Below, piece by piece: positions 1-8,984 of a DNA stretch of 64,000 nucleotides. The notes beneath the pieces are model-generated. The model saw nothing but the letters and a program-made list of their open reading frames with translations. It had not been told where the DNA came from and searched no databases. Source of the stretch: Bifidobacterium merycicum DSM 6492 (GTDB lineage Bacteria > Actinomycetota > Actinomycetes > Actinomycetales > Bifidobacteriaceae); the NCBI RefSeq assembly GCF_900129045.1, contig NZ_FQTX01000005.1, forward strand, positions 111,477 to 175,476, in the 5' to 3' direction. How positions within the stretch are numbered: position 1 is the first letter of the stretch; each line of letters begins with the position of its first letter. Position numbers and translations under genes: made by a program.

Positions 1-2094
1 TTGGGCGACGACGTCAATGTGAACGGGTATCGTGCGGCCATCGAATTCCACGACAAGCTGTATTTCTCCGCGGCCGCCACCGGCAAACCGTACCTGTTGG
101 AGGTCGATCCGGCAACCGACGCGACCAAGATCGTCTACCAGTCCTCGCCACTGTCTCCGGCAGCCCAGAAGAAGGGCTACTCGGTCGGCATTCGCGGTCT
201 TGCGGTGTTGGGCAACCAGCTTGTCGCCAGCATGATCGGCGATGACGGGGCTTACATCGTAGCCTCCTCGGATCCTTGCCCAAGGCAAGGATTCGTTCAA
301 GGTGATCGCCACGCAGAAGGATCTGCTCGACTATCCGGCATGCAGCTACGCCGATAGCGTCTTCGGCGGTGCGATCTGGGACATGACCGCATTCAATGGG
401 AAACTGTACATTTCCGTTGTCACCGGCCGCGCGGGCACCAAGCAGTCGTTCGCGCTGTTCCGCGGCGAGCAGGCCAACGACGGCAGCTGGAAGTACACGC
501 CGCTGGTAGGCAGCCCGAAGGACGGCGCCCGCTACGACTATGGTTTTGGTGCCACCCGTTCCGGTGCGGCCAATCTGGTGGTGTATAAGAACCATCTGTA
601 TATCGGAGGTTATAACGATCCGATGGTGGTTTTGCCGGATGCGCTCAACGGCAAGTTCGAAAACCTGTACAACGACATGGCCAACCCGGTCAACCTGTGG
701 CGTATGGATGCGGACGAGAACTTCGAACTCGTGGCAGGCGAAGATAACAATAAGTACTTCGGCAATCCGATCGGCACCATCGACGGTGAGTCCATGCGGG
801 CCGGTCTTGCCCCGGAAAGCGATACGAGCCGTCACCTCAACCAGTACGTATGGCGTATGCAGTCGTATGACGGCAAGATGTATGCCGGCACCTTCGACAT
901 CAGCGACCTGTCCTACCCGGTGACCCAATTCGCCAACGGCGACATCCTCCACCGCACTCCGGAGCAGTGGAAGAAGCAGATCGAATACATCAAGAAGTTC
1001 CTTGAGGAGATCAAGGGCGACGGTTCCTCATCCGCGAACGCCTCTGCGGATGCCAAGGCCGGCATTGCCCGCAAAGCGCCGAATCCGACGCCTCCAATGG
1101 CGAGATCGCCAAGCTGGAGCGGATGGAATCCCTGAGGGGCTCCATGCAGGAGGATCTGAACGCCAAGCAGACCGACGCGAATGCCGATGGCATCGCCACG
1201 CTCTCCGCAGACAGCTATACGCTCGAAGACCGCATCCGATTCCAGACCATGCTTGAGGAACTGTTCAAGATCTACGAGTCCATCAAGCCCATGCTGCCGG
1301 ATTCCGTCACCAGCGAGCTTGACAAATGGCTCAACCAGGAGAACGTCGACAACTTCGGCTACTTCGTGAACGTGTGCAAATACCTGCGTTCCGCAACGTC
1401 CGACAAGCGCGGCTGCGACCTGGTCGTCACCGCTGACGGCGTGAACTTCCAGACCATCACCCGCAACGGTTTCGGCGATAACAACAACCATGGTCTGCGC
1501 GTCTTTGCCGTGACCAATTCCGGGTTGAGCGTCGGCACCGCCAATCCGTACCACGGCACGCAGATCTGGAATCTGAACGACGGTACGACGGTGACTAGCG
1601 CCACGCTGAGCGCCGGCAATGCGTTCACCTACGATAAGTACGATGCTGCGGCCAAGCGGCAGAATAGCGCCGGTCTGAACGTCGGCATCAACTTCAACGG
1701 CAACACCGTAAGCGATGTGCAATATGACTACGCGTCGCTCACCGCAGGCAAGGATTACGTTGTGAACGCGGATGGATCCGGCATCAGCCTGACCAGCACG
1801 TTCCTCAATGCGCAGAAGACCGGAAGCGCAGGCTCTGTGACCGTCTTCTTCAACCGTGGTGCACGCGTGAAGTTCACGGTGACGATTACAGACGGCACGC
1901 CATCCACGCCACAGCCGTCGCCGAGCCCGGCAGCGCCAAGCAAGCCGGCGGCCGACAAGGCAGACAAGACCAGCGCCGGCAAGACCGACGGCACTACTGC
2001 CAACACCGGTTCCGCCGTATTCGGTGTGGCGTTTGCCGCTGCAGTACTGGTACTTGCGGCTGGCGTAATGCTGAAGCTGCGTCGCCGTGACTGA
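1..2094 (+). pseudogene. Frameshifted cell-surface anchored protein (propeller-like + X2-like domain), 5' partial
   Basis: The gene enters from outside the window. It is readable only by changing frame twice: frame 1 to about 275, frame 2 to about 1075, then frame 1 to the stop at 2094. Removing one T at 275-276 and adding one G near 1076 would restore one continuous protein. The first two thirds contain recurring segments such as KLYF, KLYISVV, HLYIGG and KMYAGTF, typical of beta-propeller blades. A later stretch (around 1690-1890, with KDYVV and VTVFFNRGARVKFTVTITD) resembles the X2-type Ig-like module of carbohydrate-active surface proteins. The end has a Pro/Ser/Lys-rich linker, a degenerate sortase-like ANTGS, a hydrophobic helix and an RRRD tail, so the ancestral product was probably exported and wall- or membrane-anchored. 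The ligand is unknown. The ATG at 1123 might allow a truncated product lacking a signal peptide. Confidence 0.7.
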
Positions 2095-2136
2095 CGCAGC
2101 GTTTTAGCGCCGAAAGGTTTGCGAGCGCGTGTTTCG

Positions 2137-2172
2137 GGCGCACGTCGGGAGGATTTCCGGCGTGCGCCTTTT
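2137..2172 (+). terminator. Rho-independent terminator of the surface-protein gene
   Basis: Inverted repeat GGCGCACG ... CGTGCGCC followed directly by TTTT, 43 bp after the stop codon at 2094. Confidence 0.8.
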
Positions 2173-2248
2173 CCATGGTCGTGGTGCTTGTAGCCGTGGT
2201 GCTTGTAGCCGTGGTGCTTGTGATGATGACCCGATCATGCCGCTTGCG

Positions 2249-2269
2249 ATGTTTCACACAATGTTTCAC
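2249..2269. repeat. Direct repeat ATGTTTCAC-N3-ATGTTTCAC (copy 1 of 3)
   Basis: Two exact 9-bp copies at a 12-bp pitch, about 100 bp upstream of the DMT exporter start. The same arrangement recurs at 38838 and 46911, each time near the 5' end of a gene. The role is unknown; it could be an operator. Confidence 0.6.
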
Positions 2270-2349
2270 GTGGTGCTGGGTTGGGACGGTCAACGGCAGA
2301 CCATACGTCATAACCGCACAATGCCAGCCCTGCGAGCACAGTTCTGTAT

Positions 2350-2369
2350 CAGTGCCATACTTGGCACTG
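2350..2369. promoter_or_regulatory. Palindrome overlapping the DMT exporter start
   Basis: CAGTGCC-N6-GGCACTG is a perfect 7-bp-arm inverted repeat whose last base is the first base of the chosen GTG start at 2369. It could be an operator or a 5' mRNA hairpin masking the start; nothing here distinguishes the two. Confidence 0.45.
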
Positions 2370-3298
2370 TGAACAGGAGCAAGAAGACAGGAACATCACG
2401 CATCATCTCGTTCAGCAGCGACGCCAAATCCATATTGGTCGGCATGGCTCTGGTGCTGATCGGCGGGGCAATGTGGGGGTGCAACGCCACAGTATCGAAA
2501 CTGCTGATGAGCAATTACAGCGTGGACCCGCTGTGGCTGGCCTGCATACGTGAATTCTTCGCCGGACTCCTCTTTCTTATCGCAGGCGGCATCATGAGTC
2601 CAAACAAACTCGTCGGCGCAGCCAAAGACGTGCCATCCTACCCTAAATACCTTGCGCTCGCACTATGCTGCGTGCTCGTCGGGCAAGTCTCATATTTGCA
2701 ATCCATCAACTGGACCAACTCCGGCACCGCGACCATTCTGCAAAGCCTGAACTTGCTGGTGGTACTTGCTTGGGTGTGCATCATGAGCCATCGCATGCCC
2801 CGCAAACGCGAGACAATCGGCGTGGCGCTCGCTTTCATCGGCACCGTACTCATCGCCACCGGCGGCAACCTATCCACCCTGGCATTGCCGCCGCAAGGCC
2901 TGACATGGGGATTGGCCAATGCCATCGCCACATCGGCACTATCGATCATGCCCACCGCAATGATCGCCAAATGGGGCAATTTCGTGACCAACGGCATCAT
3001 GTTCCTGATCTCCGGACTGGTGCTATGCCCCTTCGTGCAACCATGGGCGCACCTGCCGAAATTCGACGTGGCAAGCGTTTCGATGCTGCTGTTCACCGTG
3101 GTTCTGGGAACGTTCGGCGCATACGCGCTGTTTATGGCGGGCGTGATGCGCATCGGCTCGATTCGCGCGACCATGCTCGGCACCATCGAACCGGTGCTGG
3201 CGACAGTGACCGCAGTGCTGTTCACCGGTGTGGTGTTCGGCACTGCCGACCTGGTGGGCTTTGCGCTGATCATCATTATGGTCTTCCTCGTGCGCTGA
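2369..3298 (+). CDS. DMT-superfamily (EamA) membrane transporter
   Basis: About 309 residues from a GTG at 2369, the usual size for a ten-helix EamA transporter. The chain is hydrophobic almost throughout: first helix LVGMALVLIGGAMWG, then GLLFLIAGG, and a last helix ending IIIMVFLVR. The two-fold EamA repeat is visible, with Gly/Ala-rich helices and a QSINWTNSGTATILQSLNLL segment typical of the first EamA half. Substrates of such carriers (amino acids, nucleobases, other metabolites) cannot be predicted from sequence. Start choice is uncertain: the frame is open up to 2129, and an ATG at 2444 lies just inside the first helix. The GTG lies against a palindrome (2350-2369) and has no clear Shine-Dalgarno sequence. 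It appears monocistronic. Confidence 0.85.
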   Translation: MNRSKKTGTSRIISFSSDAKSILVGMALVLIGGAMWGCNATVSKLLMSNYSVDPLWLACIREFFAGLLFLIAGGIMSPNKLVGAAKDVPSYPKYLALALCCVLVGQVSYLQSINWTNSGTATILQSLNLLVVLAWVCIMSHRMPRKRETIGVALAFIGTVLIATGGNLSTLALPPQGLTWGLANAIATSALSIMPTAMIAKWGNFVTNGIMFLISGLVLCPFVQPWAHLPKFDVASVSMLLFTVVLGTFGAYALFMAGVMRIGSIRATMLGTIEPVLATVTAVLFTGVVFGTADLVGFALIIIMVFLVR

Positions 3299-3328
3299 GG
3301 CACACTCCGCGCCAACACGCACCTTGGG

Positions 3329-3404
3329 TGTCCGATTCTGGTGAATATGCCACTTGTGGTGTGTGCGTGTGCCCTCAGAGTGCCCGTTTCTCCCGAATCG
3401 GACA
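3329..3404. repeat. Family A palindromic repeats, 2 copies (first degraded)
   Basis: Copies at 3329-3352 (right arm decayed) and 3381-3404, 52 bp apart, in the 337-bp gap between the DMT exporter and hsp20. Family A consensus: TGTCCGATTC, a 4-nt loop, GAATCGGACA. The rest of the gap holds no recognisable gene. Confidence 0.8.
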
Positions 3405-3635
3405 CACATGTACGCCTCGCGCGACCGGTGCCGTCCGCATGTTCACTCTGGGTAAAACTGTGGAATGACAGTCGCCCGAATCAGTTGGGTGAAGTGGAAG
3501 GTCAAGATCAGGAGCCCGTGAGAGGTTCCGGATACGGCAACGAACCCGGCCACCGGCGTATTTGAGAATGCGCCGCGACGATACCACAGACCGGCTGCCC
3601 AACCGCATCGACTCCAATCCAAAGGAGTACCGATT

Positions 3636-4097
3636 ATGGCAATGTTTCCGGCTTTGATGAATGACACGATGTTTTCCGACCTGTTCGACGACCCGTTCTT
3701 CGAGGGTTGGCGCAACATGGAGAACGTCGGCACTCGCGAATCGAACATGTCGATGGGCATGATGAGCACCGACGTGCGTGAATCCGACAAGGGCTACATG
3801 GTCGACATCGACATGCCTGGCTTCAAGAAGGAAGATATTTCCCTGGAGCTGCAGAACGGTTACCTGACCGTTTCCGCTCATCGCGACAGCTCGCATGATG
3901 ACAAGGCCGAGGATGGCAAGTGGCTGCGTCGTGAACGTTACGTCGGCTCCTGCTCGCGTAGCTTCTATGTTGGCGAGGATATGAAGGACTCCGACATCCA
4001 CGCCAGCTACAAGGACGGTACGCTGTGCCTTGAACTGCCGAAGCCGCAGGCGCAGCAGCAGGTTGAGACGAAGCATCGCATTGCCATCGAAGGCTGA
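3636..4097 (+). CDS. Small heat-shock protein, Hsp20/alpha-crystallin family
   Basis: 153 residues, ATG at 3636 with AAAGGAG nine bases upstream. The alpha-crystallin domain spans about residues 45-140: TDVRES opening strand, YMVDIDMPGFKKEDISLEL, NGYLTVSAHR, the FYVGEDMKDSDIHASYKDGTLCLELPK core, and a basic tail in place of a clear IxI/V motif. It acts as an ATP-independent holdase that keeps unfolding proteins soluble for refolding by other chaperones. I see no CIRCE or HAIR operator in the upstream gap, so heat control, if present, is by another route. A strong terminator follows, so it is probably monocistronic. Confidence 0.95.
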   Translation: MAMFPALMNDTMFSDLFDDPFFEGWRNMENVGTRESNMSMGMMSTDVRESDKGYMVDIDMPGFKKEDISLELQNGYLTVSAHRDSSHDDKAEDGKWLRRERYVGSCSRSFYVGEDMKDSDIHASYKDGTLCLELPKPQAQQQVETKHRIAIEG

Positions 4098-4148
4098 CGT
4101 CGGAGGCTGACTGGCGTATAGTCCACATCCGTATTCCAGCGGTAGCAC

Positions 4149-4181
4149 AAGCGGGGACCCCTACTGTAGGGGTCCCCGCTT
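4149..4181 (+). terminator. Terminator downstream of hsp20
   Basis: Perfect inverted repeat AAGCGGGGACCCCTA with its complement around a CTG loop. The symmetric A and T flanks mean it could work from either side. Confidence 0.85.
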
Positions 4182-4253
4182 GCGTATGTATGCACCGCGC
4201 GTTCGCATATCGCATGTCGTATGAGCGCACCTGTCCGGACAAAGGCGTCCGGA

Positions 4254-4328
4254 TGTCCCTTTCTCCCGAATCGGACATACGCGGTAAGAATTACGCACCA
4301 TGGATGTCCTTTTCTGGTGAATCGGACG
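4254..4328. repeat. Family A palindromic repeats, 2 copies
   Basis: Copies at 4254-4277 (CCC-type loop) and 4305-4328 (TGGT loop), 51 bp apart, between hsp20 and tRNA-Leu. Apart from these, the hsp20 terminator and the tRNA terminator, I see nothing in this 384-bp gap. Confidence 0.85.
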
Positions 4329-4443
4329 TTTGTGGTGCGGGATAGCGATAGGTGGTTGGCGAAGTCTGGGTTTCGTTGGGCTCAGAGGACGGTCCGGGGT
4401 TGTGATGAGGTCTGATGCTGTGCACTGAAAATGTAGGAATACG

Positions 4444-4471
4444 AAAAAACCGGAACCCGAAGGCTCCGGTT
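4444..4471 (-). terminator. Terminator of tRNA-Leu
   Basis: On the minus strand AACCGGAGCC, a TTCG tetraloop, GGTTCCGGTT and a T-run, 10 bp past the 3' end of the tRNA. Confidence 0.85.
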
Positions 4472-4481
4472 TTCTTTTTCG

Positions 4482-4564
4482 TGCGAGCGGGGGGAGTTGA
4501 ACCCCCACGAGCATACACTCACTGCCACCTGAAGACAGCGCGTCTACCATTCCGCCACGCTCGC
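4482..4564 (-). tRNA. tRNA-Leu (anticodon CAG)
   Basis: Class II tRNA of 83 nt. Acceptor arms GCGAGCG and CGCTCGC pair; the D arm reads TGGCGGAATGGTAGACGCG; the anticodon stem CTGTC/GGCAG encloses TTCAGGT, giving anticodon CAG. A long variable arm and T arm GGGGGTTCAACTCCCCC follow. CCA is not encoded. Confidence 0.95.
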
Positions 4565-4630
4565 AGACAATCGACTAATTTACACCTATCATTCCGATAC
4601 TGCAATTACGGCGTGTCGCAATGGTTACGG

Positions 4631-4757
4631 TGTCTGATTCACCCGAATCGGACAGTCTGAGGCATTCGGATGATGCGTGCGTGACCGATTCTCCCGAATC
4701 GGACACTCGGGCGAGTGGAAGATGTGCTGCTAGTGACCGATTCTGGAGAATCGGACA
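4631..4757. repeat. Family A palindromic repeats, 3 copies
   Basis: Copies at 4631-4654, 4682-4705 and 4734-4757 (spacing 51 and 52 bp), between tRNA-Leu and the small minus-strand gene at 4796. Left arms vary (TGTCTGATTC, TGACCGATTC) while right arms keep GAATCGGACA. Confidence 0.85.
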
Positions 4758-4795
4758 AATAGACATGCGAATACGCGGCTGCGAATAGGCGTGAA

Positions 4796-5044
4796 TCAAG
4801 GCAGCATCAAATCGGTGCCGCCGAGAAAACGGTAGCCGACGTCAGCCAACAATCGGGTTTTCGCAAAATGTAAGCCCAGGAGCGCGGCTTGCACCCCGTC
4901 GATGCCGTAAATGACATGCTCCCAGACGGTCTGCCCAGAGGCGTCTTCCAGACGAACGTTCACACTCCAAGCGTCTTCGTCGATTTGCGGTTCGGAAACC
5001 GACAACACCCGATCTCCGCCTTCGTGTTGGAATTGTCGCTGCAT
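4796..5044 (-). CDS. Small conserved-looking protein, function unknown
   Basis: 82 residues, ATG at 5044, 60 bp after the tgt stop on the same strand, so probably co-transcribed with tgt. The composition is that of a real soluble protein: acidic N-terminal half with alternating strands (WSVNVRLEDASGQTVWEHVIYGIDG), then an amphipathic helix QAALLGLHFAKTRLLADVGYRFLGG. The YGIDGVQAALLGL segment resembles small DUF6968-type proteins, which I offer only as a resemblance. No signal peptide or membrane helix. The upstream GATAAGACG is a weak ribosome site, so the start is not certain. Confidence 0.6.
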   Translation of the reverse strand: MQRQFQHEGGDRVLSVSEPQIDEDAWSVNVRLEDASGQTVWEHVIYGIDGVQAALLGLHFAKTRLLADVGYRFLGGTDLMLP

Positions 5045-5104
5045 GCTCGTCTTATCAAATGCGCGTATCTTCGATTGCGGGTTGTTCGCTCTTCGGTCTT
5101 TGCC

Positions 5105-6406
5105 TCAGCCCTTGGAACCGTTCTCGTAGAACTTCGCGAGCGTCTCGTCGCGGAATTCCTCGAAGTAGCCGCCGTCGATCGAGGCGCGGATGTCGTCGAG
5201 CAGCTTCACGAAGAACCGCTCGTTGTGGATCGTGGCCAGCGTGAATCCGTTGAATTCGCGGGCGCGCAGCAGATGCGTCACGTGCGCTCGCGTGTAATGC
5301 GTGCACGTGTAGCAGTCGCAGCCTTCCTCAAGCGGACCGAAGTCGAACTTGAACTGCGCACGCTTGATGTTGTAGCGCCCGTGACGTGTGAAGATCGCGC
5401 CGTTACGCCCGCAGCGTGCCGGGGCCACGCAGTCGAAGGTGTCGCCGCCGTTCTCCACGCAGGCGAAGATGTCGTCCACCGCTGCGATGCCGAGTACGTG
5501 ACGCGGCCGGTTTTCCGGCATTTCGTCGCAGATCCACGCGCAGGTGTCGCCGATGATGCGTTTTTCGATCGCGCCGCCGATGCCCACGCCGTCGAAGTCC
5601 AGCGAGGCGATCTGTGCGGCCGCATGCCGGCGCAGATCCTCGTAGTTCGCGCCCTGCACCACGCCGTAGAGCGCCTGGTATGGCTTGCCGAGGCGTTCTT
5701 CGGTGAGCCGCTTGTGCTCGGCCACGCAGCGCTGGGCCCAACGGTAGGTGCGTTCCACGGACTGTTCCTGGTAACCGCGCGTGTTCATCAGCGTGGTGAG
5801 TTCGTCGAAGGCGAACATGATGTCCGCGCCGAGCTTGTGTTGGATGCCCATGGAGATTTCGGCGGAGAAACGATGCTGGTCACCGTTGAGCGGCGATTTG
5901 AACGTCACGCCTTCCTCATCCACCCAAGCCATGCGCTCCTTGCCTTTGGCGATCACATCATCCGACTTCATGCCGGAAATATCCATGGCAAGCGTCTTCT
6001 TGAAGCCCACGCCCAACGACATCACCTGGAAGCCGCCCGAATCGGTGAACGTCGGGCCATCCCAGTTCATGAATTTCGCCAGTCCGCCGGCTGCGTCAAG
6101 CACATCCTCCCCCGGGCGTTCGAACAGGTGGAACGCGTTGGCGAGCAGGCATTGCGCTCCCAGATCGCGCATTTGTTCGGGCAGGACGGCTTTCATGGAG
6201 GCCTGGGTGCCGACCGGCACGAAGGCGGGTGTGCGGATGTCGCCGTGCGGGGTGTGGATGATGCCGGTGCGCCCGTAACGTGCACCGTCGCGTCCTTTGC
6301 CGTCTGCCGCGTTGGGCAGGCGGGTGATGGTTTCGAAGGAGAATGCGCTGCGGTCGCCGGGCTTGCCGGGTTCCGCGCCCAAAGGATGTTCCACGAGATC
6401 AGTCAT
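5105..6406 (-). CDS. tgt: tRNA-guanine (queuine) transglycosylase
   Basis: 433 residues from the ATG at 6406 (MTDLVEHPLG). The enzyme exchanges guanine-34 of GUN-anticodon tRNAs for preQ1/queuine. Visible motifs: TPHGDIRTPAFVPVGTQ, GPTFTDSGGFQVMSL (catalytic pocket aspartate), YGVVQGANYEDLRR, DGVGIGGAIEKR, FDCVAPARCGRNG (second catalytic aspartate), and the zinc site CDCYTCTHYTRAHVTHL with a later IHN. It is about 50 residues longer than the usual enzyme because of an N-terminal lead of about 45 residues. The frame stays open upstream to 6556, but that stretch is Ser/His/Lys-rich and unlike a Tgt N-terminus. I see no other queuosine genes here, so the organism may salvage the precursor. Divergent from htrA. 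Confidence 0.95.
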   Translation of the reverse strand: MTDLVEHPLGAEPGKPGDRSAFSFETITRLPNAADGKGRDGARYGRTGIIHTPHGDIRTPAFVPVGTQASMKAVLPEQMRDLGAQCLLANAFHLFERPGEDVLDAAGGLAKFMNWDGPTFTDSGGFQVMSLGVGFKKTLAMDISGMKSDDVIAKGKERMAWVDEEGVTFKSPLNGDQHRFSAEISMGIQHKLGADIMFAFDELTTLMNTRGYQEQSVERTYRWAQRCVAEHKRLTEERLGKPYQALYGVVQGANYEDLRRHAAAQIASLDFDGVGIGGAIEKRIIGDTCAWICDEMPENRPRHVLGIAAVDDIFACVENGGDTFDCVAPARCGRNGAIFTRHGRYNIKRAQFKFDFGPLEEGCDCYTCTHYTRAHVTHLLRAREFNGFTLATIHNERFFVKLLDDIRASIDGGYFEEFRDETLAKFYENGSKG

Positions 6407-6711
6407 GCGTTTCACTTTAGGCGAATGGGCGAAACATTGGTGCGCTCGCGGGGTCGAGGACTTGTCGGTCGAGCTGTGGAACGGCGTGTGATGGGCTGAT
6501 TTCCAAGGTTTTCGGGATGCGGTTGCGCGTTTGGAGGATACCGTTGCGATGGTCATAGGATACCGGCCGAGTTTTCGAACGTGGTTTACAACAAACGTTC
6601 AGGAAACATCCAGAACAGGTATCTTTACTCTTAGGTAGCAAACGCGTTGGCGATGAAGCTGCTGAAGGTCAGCAGCGGCCAATCGCATCGTCAACCTTCT
6701 AAGGAGCGAAC

Positions 6712-8607
6712 ATGGCTGAAGAGCAGAACTCCCCGAACATGCAGGATGATCCTCAGGCCACGCAGCACATCGAACCTGCGGAGCCAACGCACGACGACGT
6801 ATCCGCCGCACGTACCGAACCCATCGCGCCGGTGAGAGAGCCGGAAGGCGATATCGCACAGACGAAGACTTTCGAATCCGCGACCGAACCGGTTGCCGAG
6901 CCCGCCGCCGAATCCGCAGCCCCTGGCGCCGCACCGGCGCAGGGAACGTCCGAGCAGCCTGCAGCCCCGGCATACGGCCAGTACCGCCCGGCTCCGGAAT
7001 ATGGTGCCTATGGTCCCGTCCCGGCTCAGCCGGCTCAGCCGAACCAACCTCAAAACGCGCCGACCCAGCCGATCCAGCAGGGTCAGCCCATGCAGCAGAA
7101 CCCGAACAACGGCAATCCTTTCGGTATGCCGAACCCGTTCGCCGCGCGTTCCAGCCAGCAGCAGGGCAATCAGGGCCAGCCCAACCATCAGATACCGAAC
7201 GGCCAGCCCACACAGCGCTTCGGCATCTTCGGCAGCCCGATTCCCCCGCAGAACGGCCAGAACCAGAACGGCCAGCCGAACATGCCCGACCAGCCCGGCC
7301 AGCAGCCCAACGGCAAGAAGAACAACTCCACCACGACCACCGTACTCACCGCGGTCATCGCGGCGGCCCTGTCCGCAGCCTTGTGCCTCGGCCTCGGCTA
7401 TGCGGCGATCACCAGCGGCGCGGTGAAAGTGCCGACAACCAGCTCCATGGCGAACATCAACTCCAGCGAATCCGGCTCTGGCTCCGCCACCGCGAAGACC
7501 GGTGAAGCGCCCGACTGGCAGGCCGTCGCCAAGGAAGTCTCCGGTTCCGTGGTGGCCATCCAAGCCACGCTGAGCAACGGTGTGGCCAAGGGTTCCGGCG
7601 CGATCCTTGACACTGCGGGCAACATCGTCACCAACAACCACGTGATCTCCGGCGCGCAGAAGATCCTCGTCACGCTGAGCAACGGCCAGATGTACTCCGC
7701 CAACGTCGTGGGCACCGACACCACCACCGATCTGGCGGTCATCAAGCTGGAGAACCCGCCGAGCGACCTGAAGGCCGTGAAATTCGCCAACTCCGACAAG
7801 CTCGCCGTGGGTGAGAACGTGATGGCCGTCGGCAACCCGTTGGGCTACGACGACACGGCCACCACCGGCATCGTTTCCGCGCTGAACCGCCCGGTCACCG
7901 TGATGGACGACGATAACAACAACATTGTCACCAATGCCGTGCAGATCGACGCGGCCGTCAACCCCGGCAACTCCGGCGGTCCGACCTTCAACGCGGCCGG
8001 CGAGGTGATCGGCATCAACTCCTCCATCGCGACCGCAGGCTCCTCCGACTCGTCCGGCTCCGGCTCCATCGGCATTGGCTTCGCCATCCCCTCAAACCTG
8101 GTGAAGCGCGTGGCGGACGAGATCGTCAAGGACGGTTCCGTCAAGCATGTGGCGCTCGGCGTCACCGTGAAAACCGATACAGTCGAAGCGGATGGCGTGA
8201 CCCGCGCCGGCGCCCGCATCACCTCCAGCGCCACCGGCAACGCCGTGGTCAAGGGCGGTCCCGCCGATAAGGCCGGCCTCAAGTCCGGCGACACCATTGT
8301 GGCCTTCGATGGTCATGCGGTGAACAGCACGGCATCCCTGCTTGGCTTCGTCCGTGCCACCGCACTCGGCGACAAGGCGACGCTCACCATCGTGCGCGAC
8401 GGCAAGACCATGGACGTTGACGTCACGCTTGACCAGCAGGAAGACAAGGTCAACGGTTTCAACCGCACCGAATCCAACAGCCAGAGGAACCAGGGCCAGA
8501 ACAATCAGAACAATCAGGACGATCAGAACCAGTACCAGGACGGCGACGGTTCCGACGGCTCGGACGGTTCCAACGGTTCCAACGGATTCCCGTTCAACCT
8601 GTGGTGA
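6712..8607 (+). CDS. htrA: HtrA/DegP-type membrane-anchored serine protease with PDZ domain
   Basis: 631 residues, ATG at 6712 behind AAGGAGCG. Order: about 200 residues of Pro/Gln/Asn-rich cytoplasmic sequence, one membrane helix (about 208-233, TVLTAVIAAALSAALCLGLGY), a Ser-rich linker, a trypsin-like domain with the triad His310 (TNNHV), Asp340 (TTDLAVI) and Ser421 (NPGNSGGP), a PDZ domain (about 480-585, GPADKAGLKSGDTIVAFDG), and a Gln/Asn/Gly/Asp-rich tail. It should degrade or help refold misfolded proteins outside the membrane. Type II topology with a long low-complexity cytoplasmic N-terminus is normal for actinobacterial HtrA. Divergent from tgt, with a 305-bp gap in which I recognise no operator. 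Confidence 0.95.
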   Translation: MAEEQNSPNMQDDPQATQHIEPAEPTHDDVSAARTEPIAPVREPEGDIAQTKTFESATEPVAEPAAESAAPGAAPAQGTSEQPAAPAYGQYRPAPEYGAYGPVPAQPAQPNQPQNAPTQPIQQGQPMQQNPNNGNPFGMPNPFAARSSQQQGNQGQPNHQIPNGQPTQRFGIFGSPIPPQNGQNQNGQPNMPDQPGQQPNGKKNNSTTTTVLTAVIAAALSAALCLGLGYAAITSGAVKVPTTSSMANINSSESGSGSATAKTGEAPDWQAVAKEVSGSVVAIQATLSNGVAKGSGAILDTAGNIVTNNHVISGAQKILVTLSNGQMYSANVVGTDTTTDLAVIKLENPPSDLKAVKFANSDKLAVGENVMAVGNPLGYDDTATTGIVSALNRPVTVMDDDNNNIVTNAVQIDAAVNPGNSGGPTFNAAGEVIGINSSIATAGSSDSSGSGSIGIGFAIPSNLVKRVADEIVKDGSVKHVALGVTVKTDTVEADGVTRAGARITSSATGNAVVKGGPADKAGLKSGDTIVAFDGHAVNSTASLLGFVRATALGDKATLTIVRDGKTMDVDVTLDQQEDKVNGFNRTESNSQRNQGQNNQNNQDDQNQYQDGDGSDGSDGSNGSNGFPFNLW

Positions 8608-8984
8608 ACACGCTAGCCTGACAGGCCCGTGAAGACTCGGCCCGTCAAGCCTGCGAAAAGCTTGCAAGAGAGCCGGAAAAGAGCCTGAAGCATCCATCGC
8701 ACGCGCCCCGCACGACTTCCTCGGAAGTTGCGCGGGGCGCGTCGCGTTGGTACTCTGAGACGAACACAACCGAAAAATAATTGAAGAACAACTGAAGAAC
8801 AACTGAATATGGCAATCTTTACGCCGTGTATCGGGAGCGCGGGCCTCAGGCCGGCAATGCAGCCGATGGGTTAACAAGGCGTGACGCAAATAATCCGCGT
8901 TCGCGTACTGATCCCATGCTTCCCGCATATCGATTATCGACCATAGTCGCCGCGAACAGCAGAACCGATGCAGCGTAAGGAGCA
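8608..8984. other. Intergenic region between htrA and the P-type ATPase
   Basis: No gene seen. It contains a GC-rich inverted repeat (8702-8741, CGCGCCCCGC ... GCGGGGCGCG) that could stop htrA transcripts but lacks a T-run. There is also an 11-bp tandem repeat TGAAGAACAAC (8782-8792 and 8793-8803, then a partial copy) lying 180 bp before the ATPase, a possible binding site. Confidence 0.5.

Noticed and set aside
1..3. TTG as a true start codon at the window edge
   Set aside because: The surface protein has no signal peptide here, so the gene must begin upstream of the window.
2261..2276. parS centromere site
   Set aside because: TGTTTCACGTG matches one half and the centre, but the second half (expected GAAACA) is absent, and the sequence is better explained by the TGTTTCAC direct repeat.
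8702..8741. Confident intrinsic terminator after htrA
   Set aside because: The stem is strong but no T-run follows; kept only as a possible hairpin in the intergenic entry.
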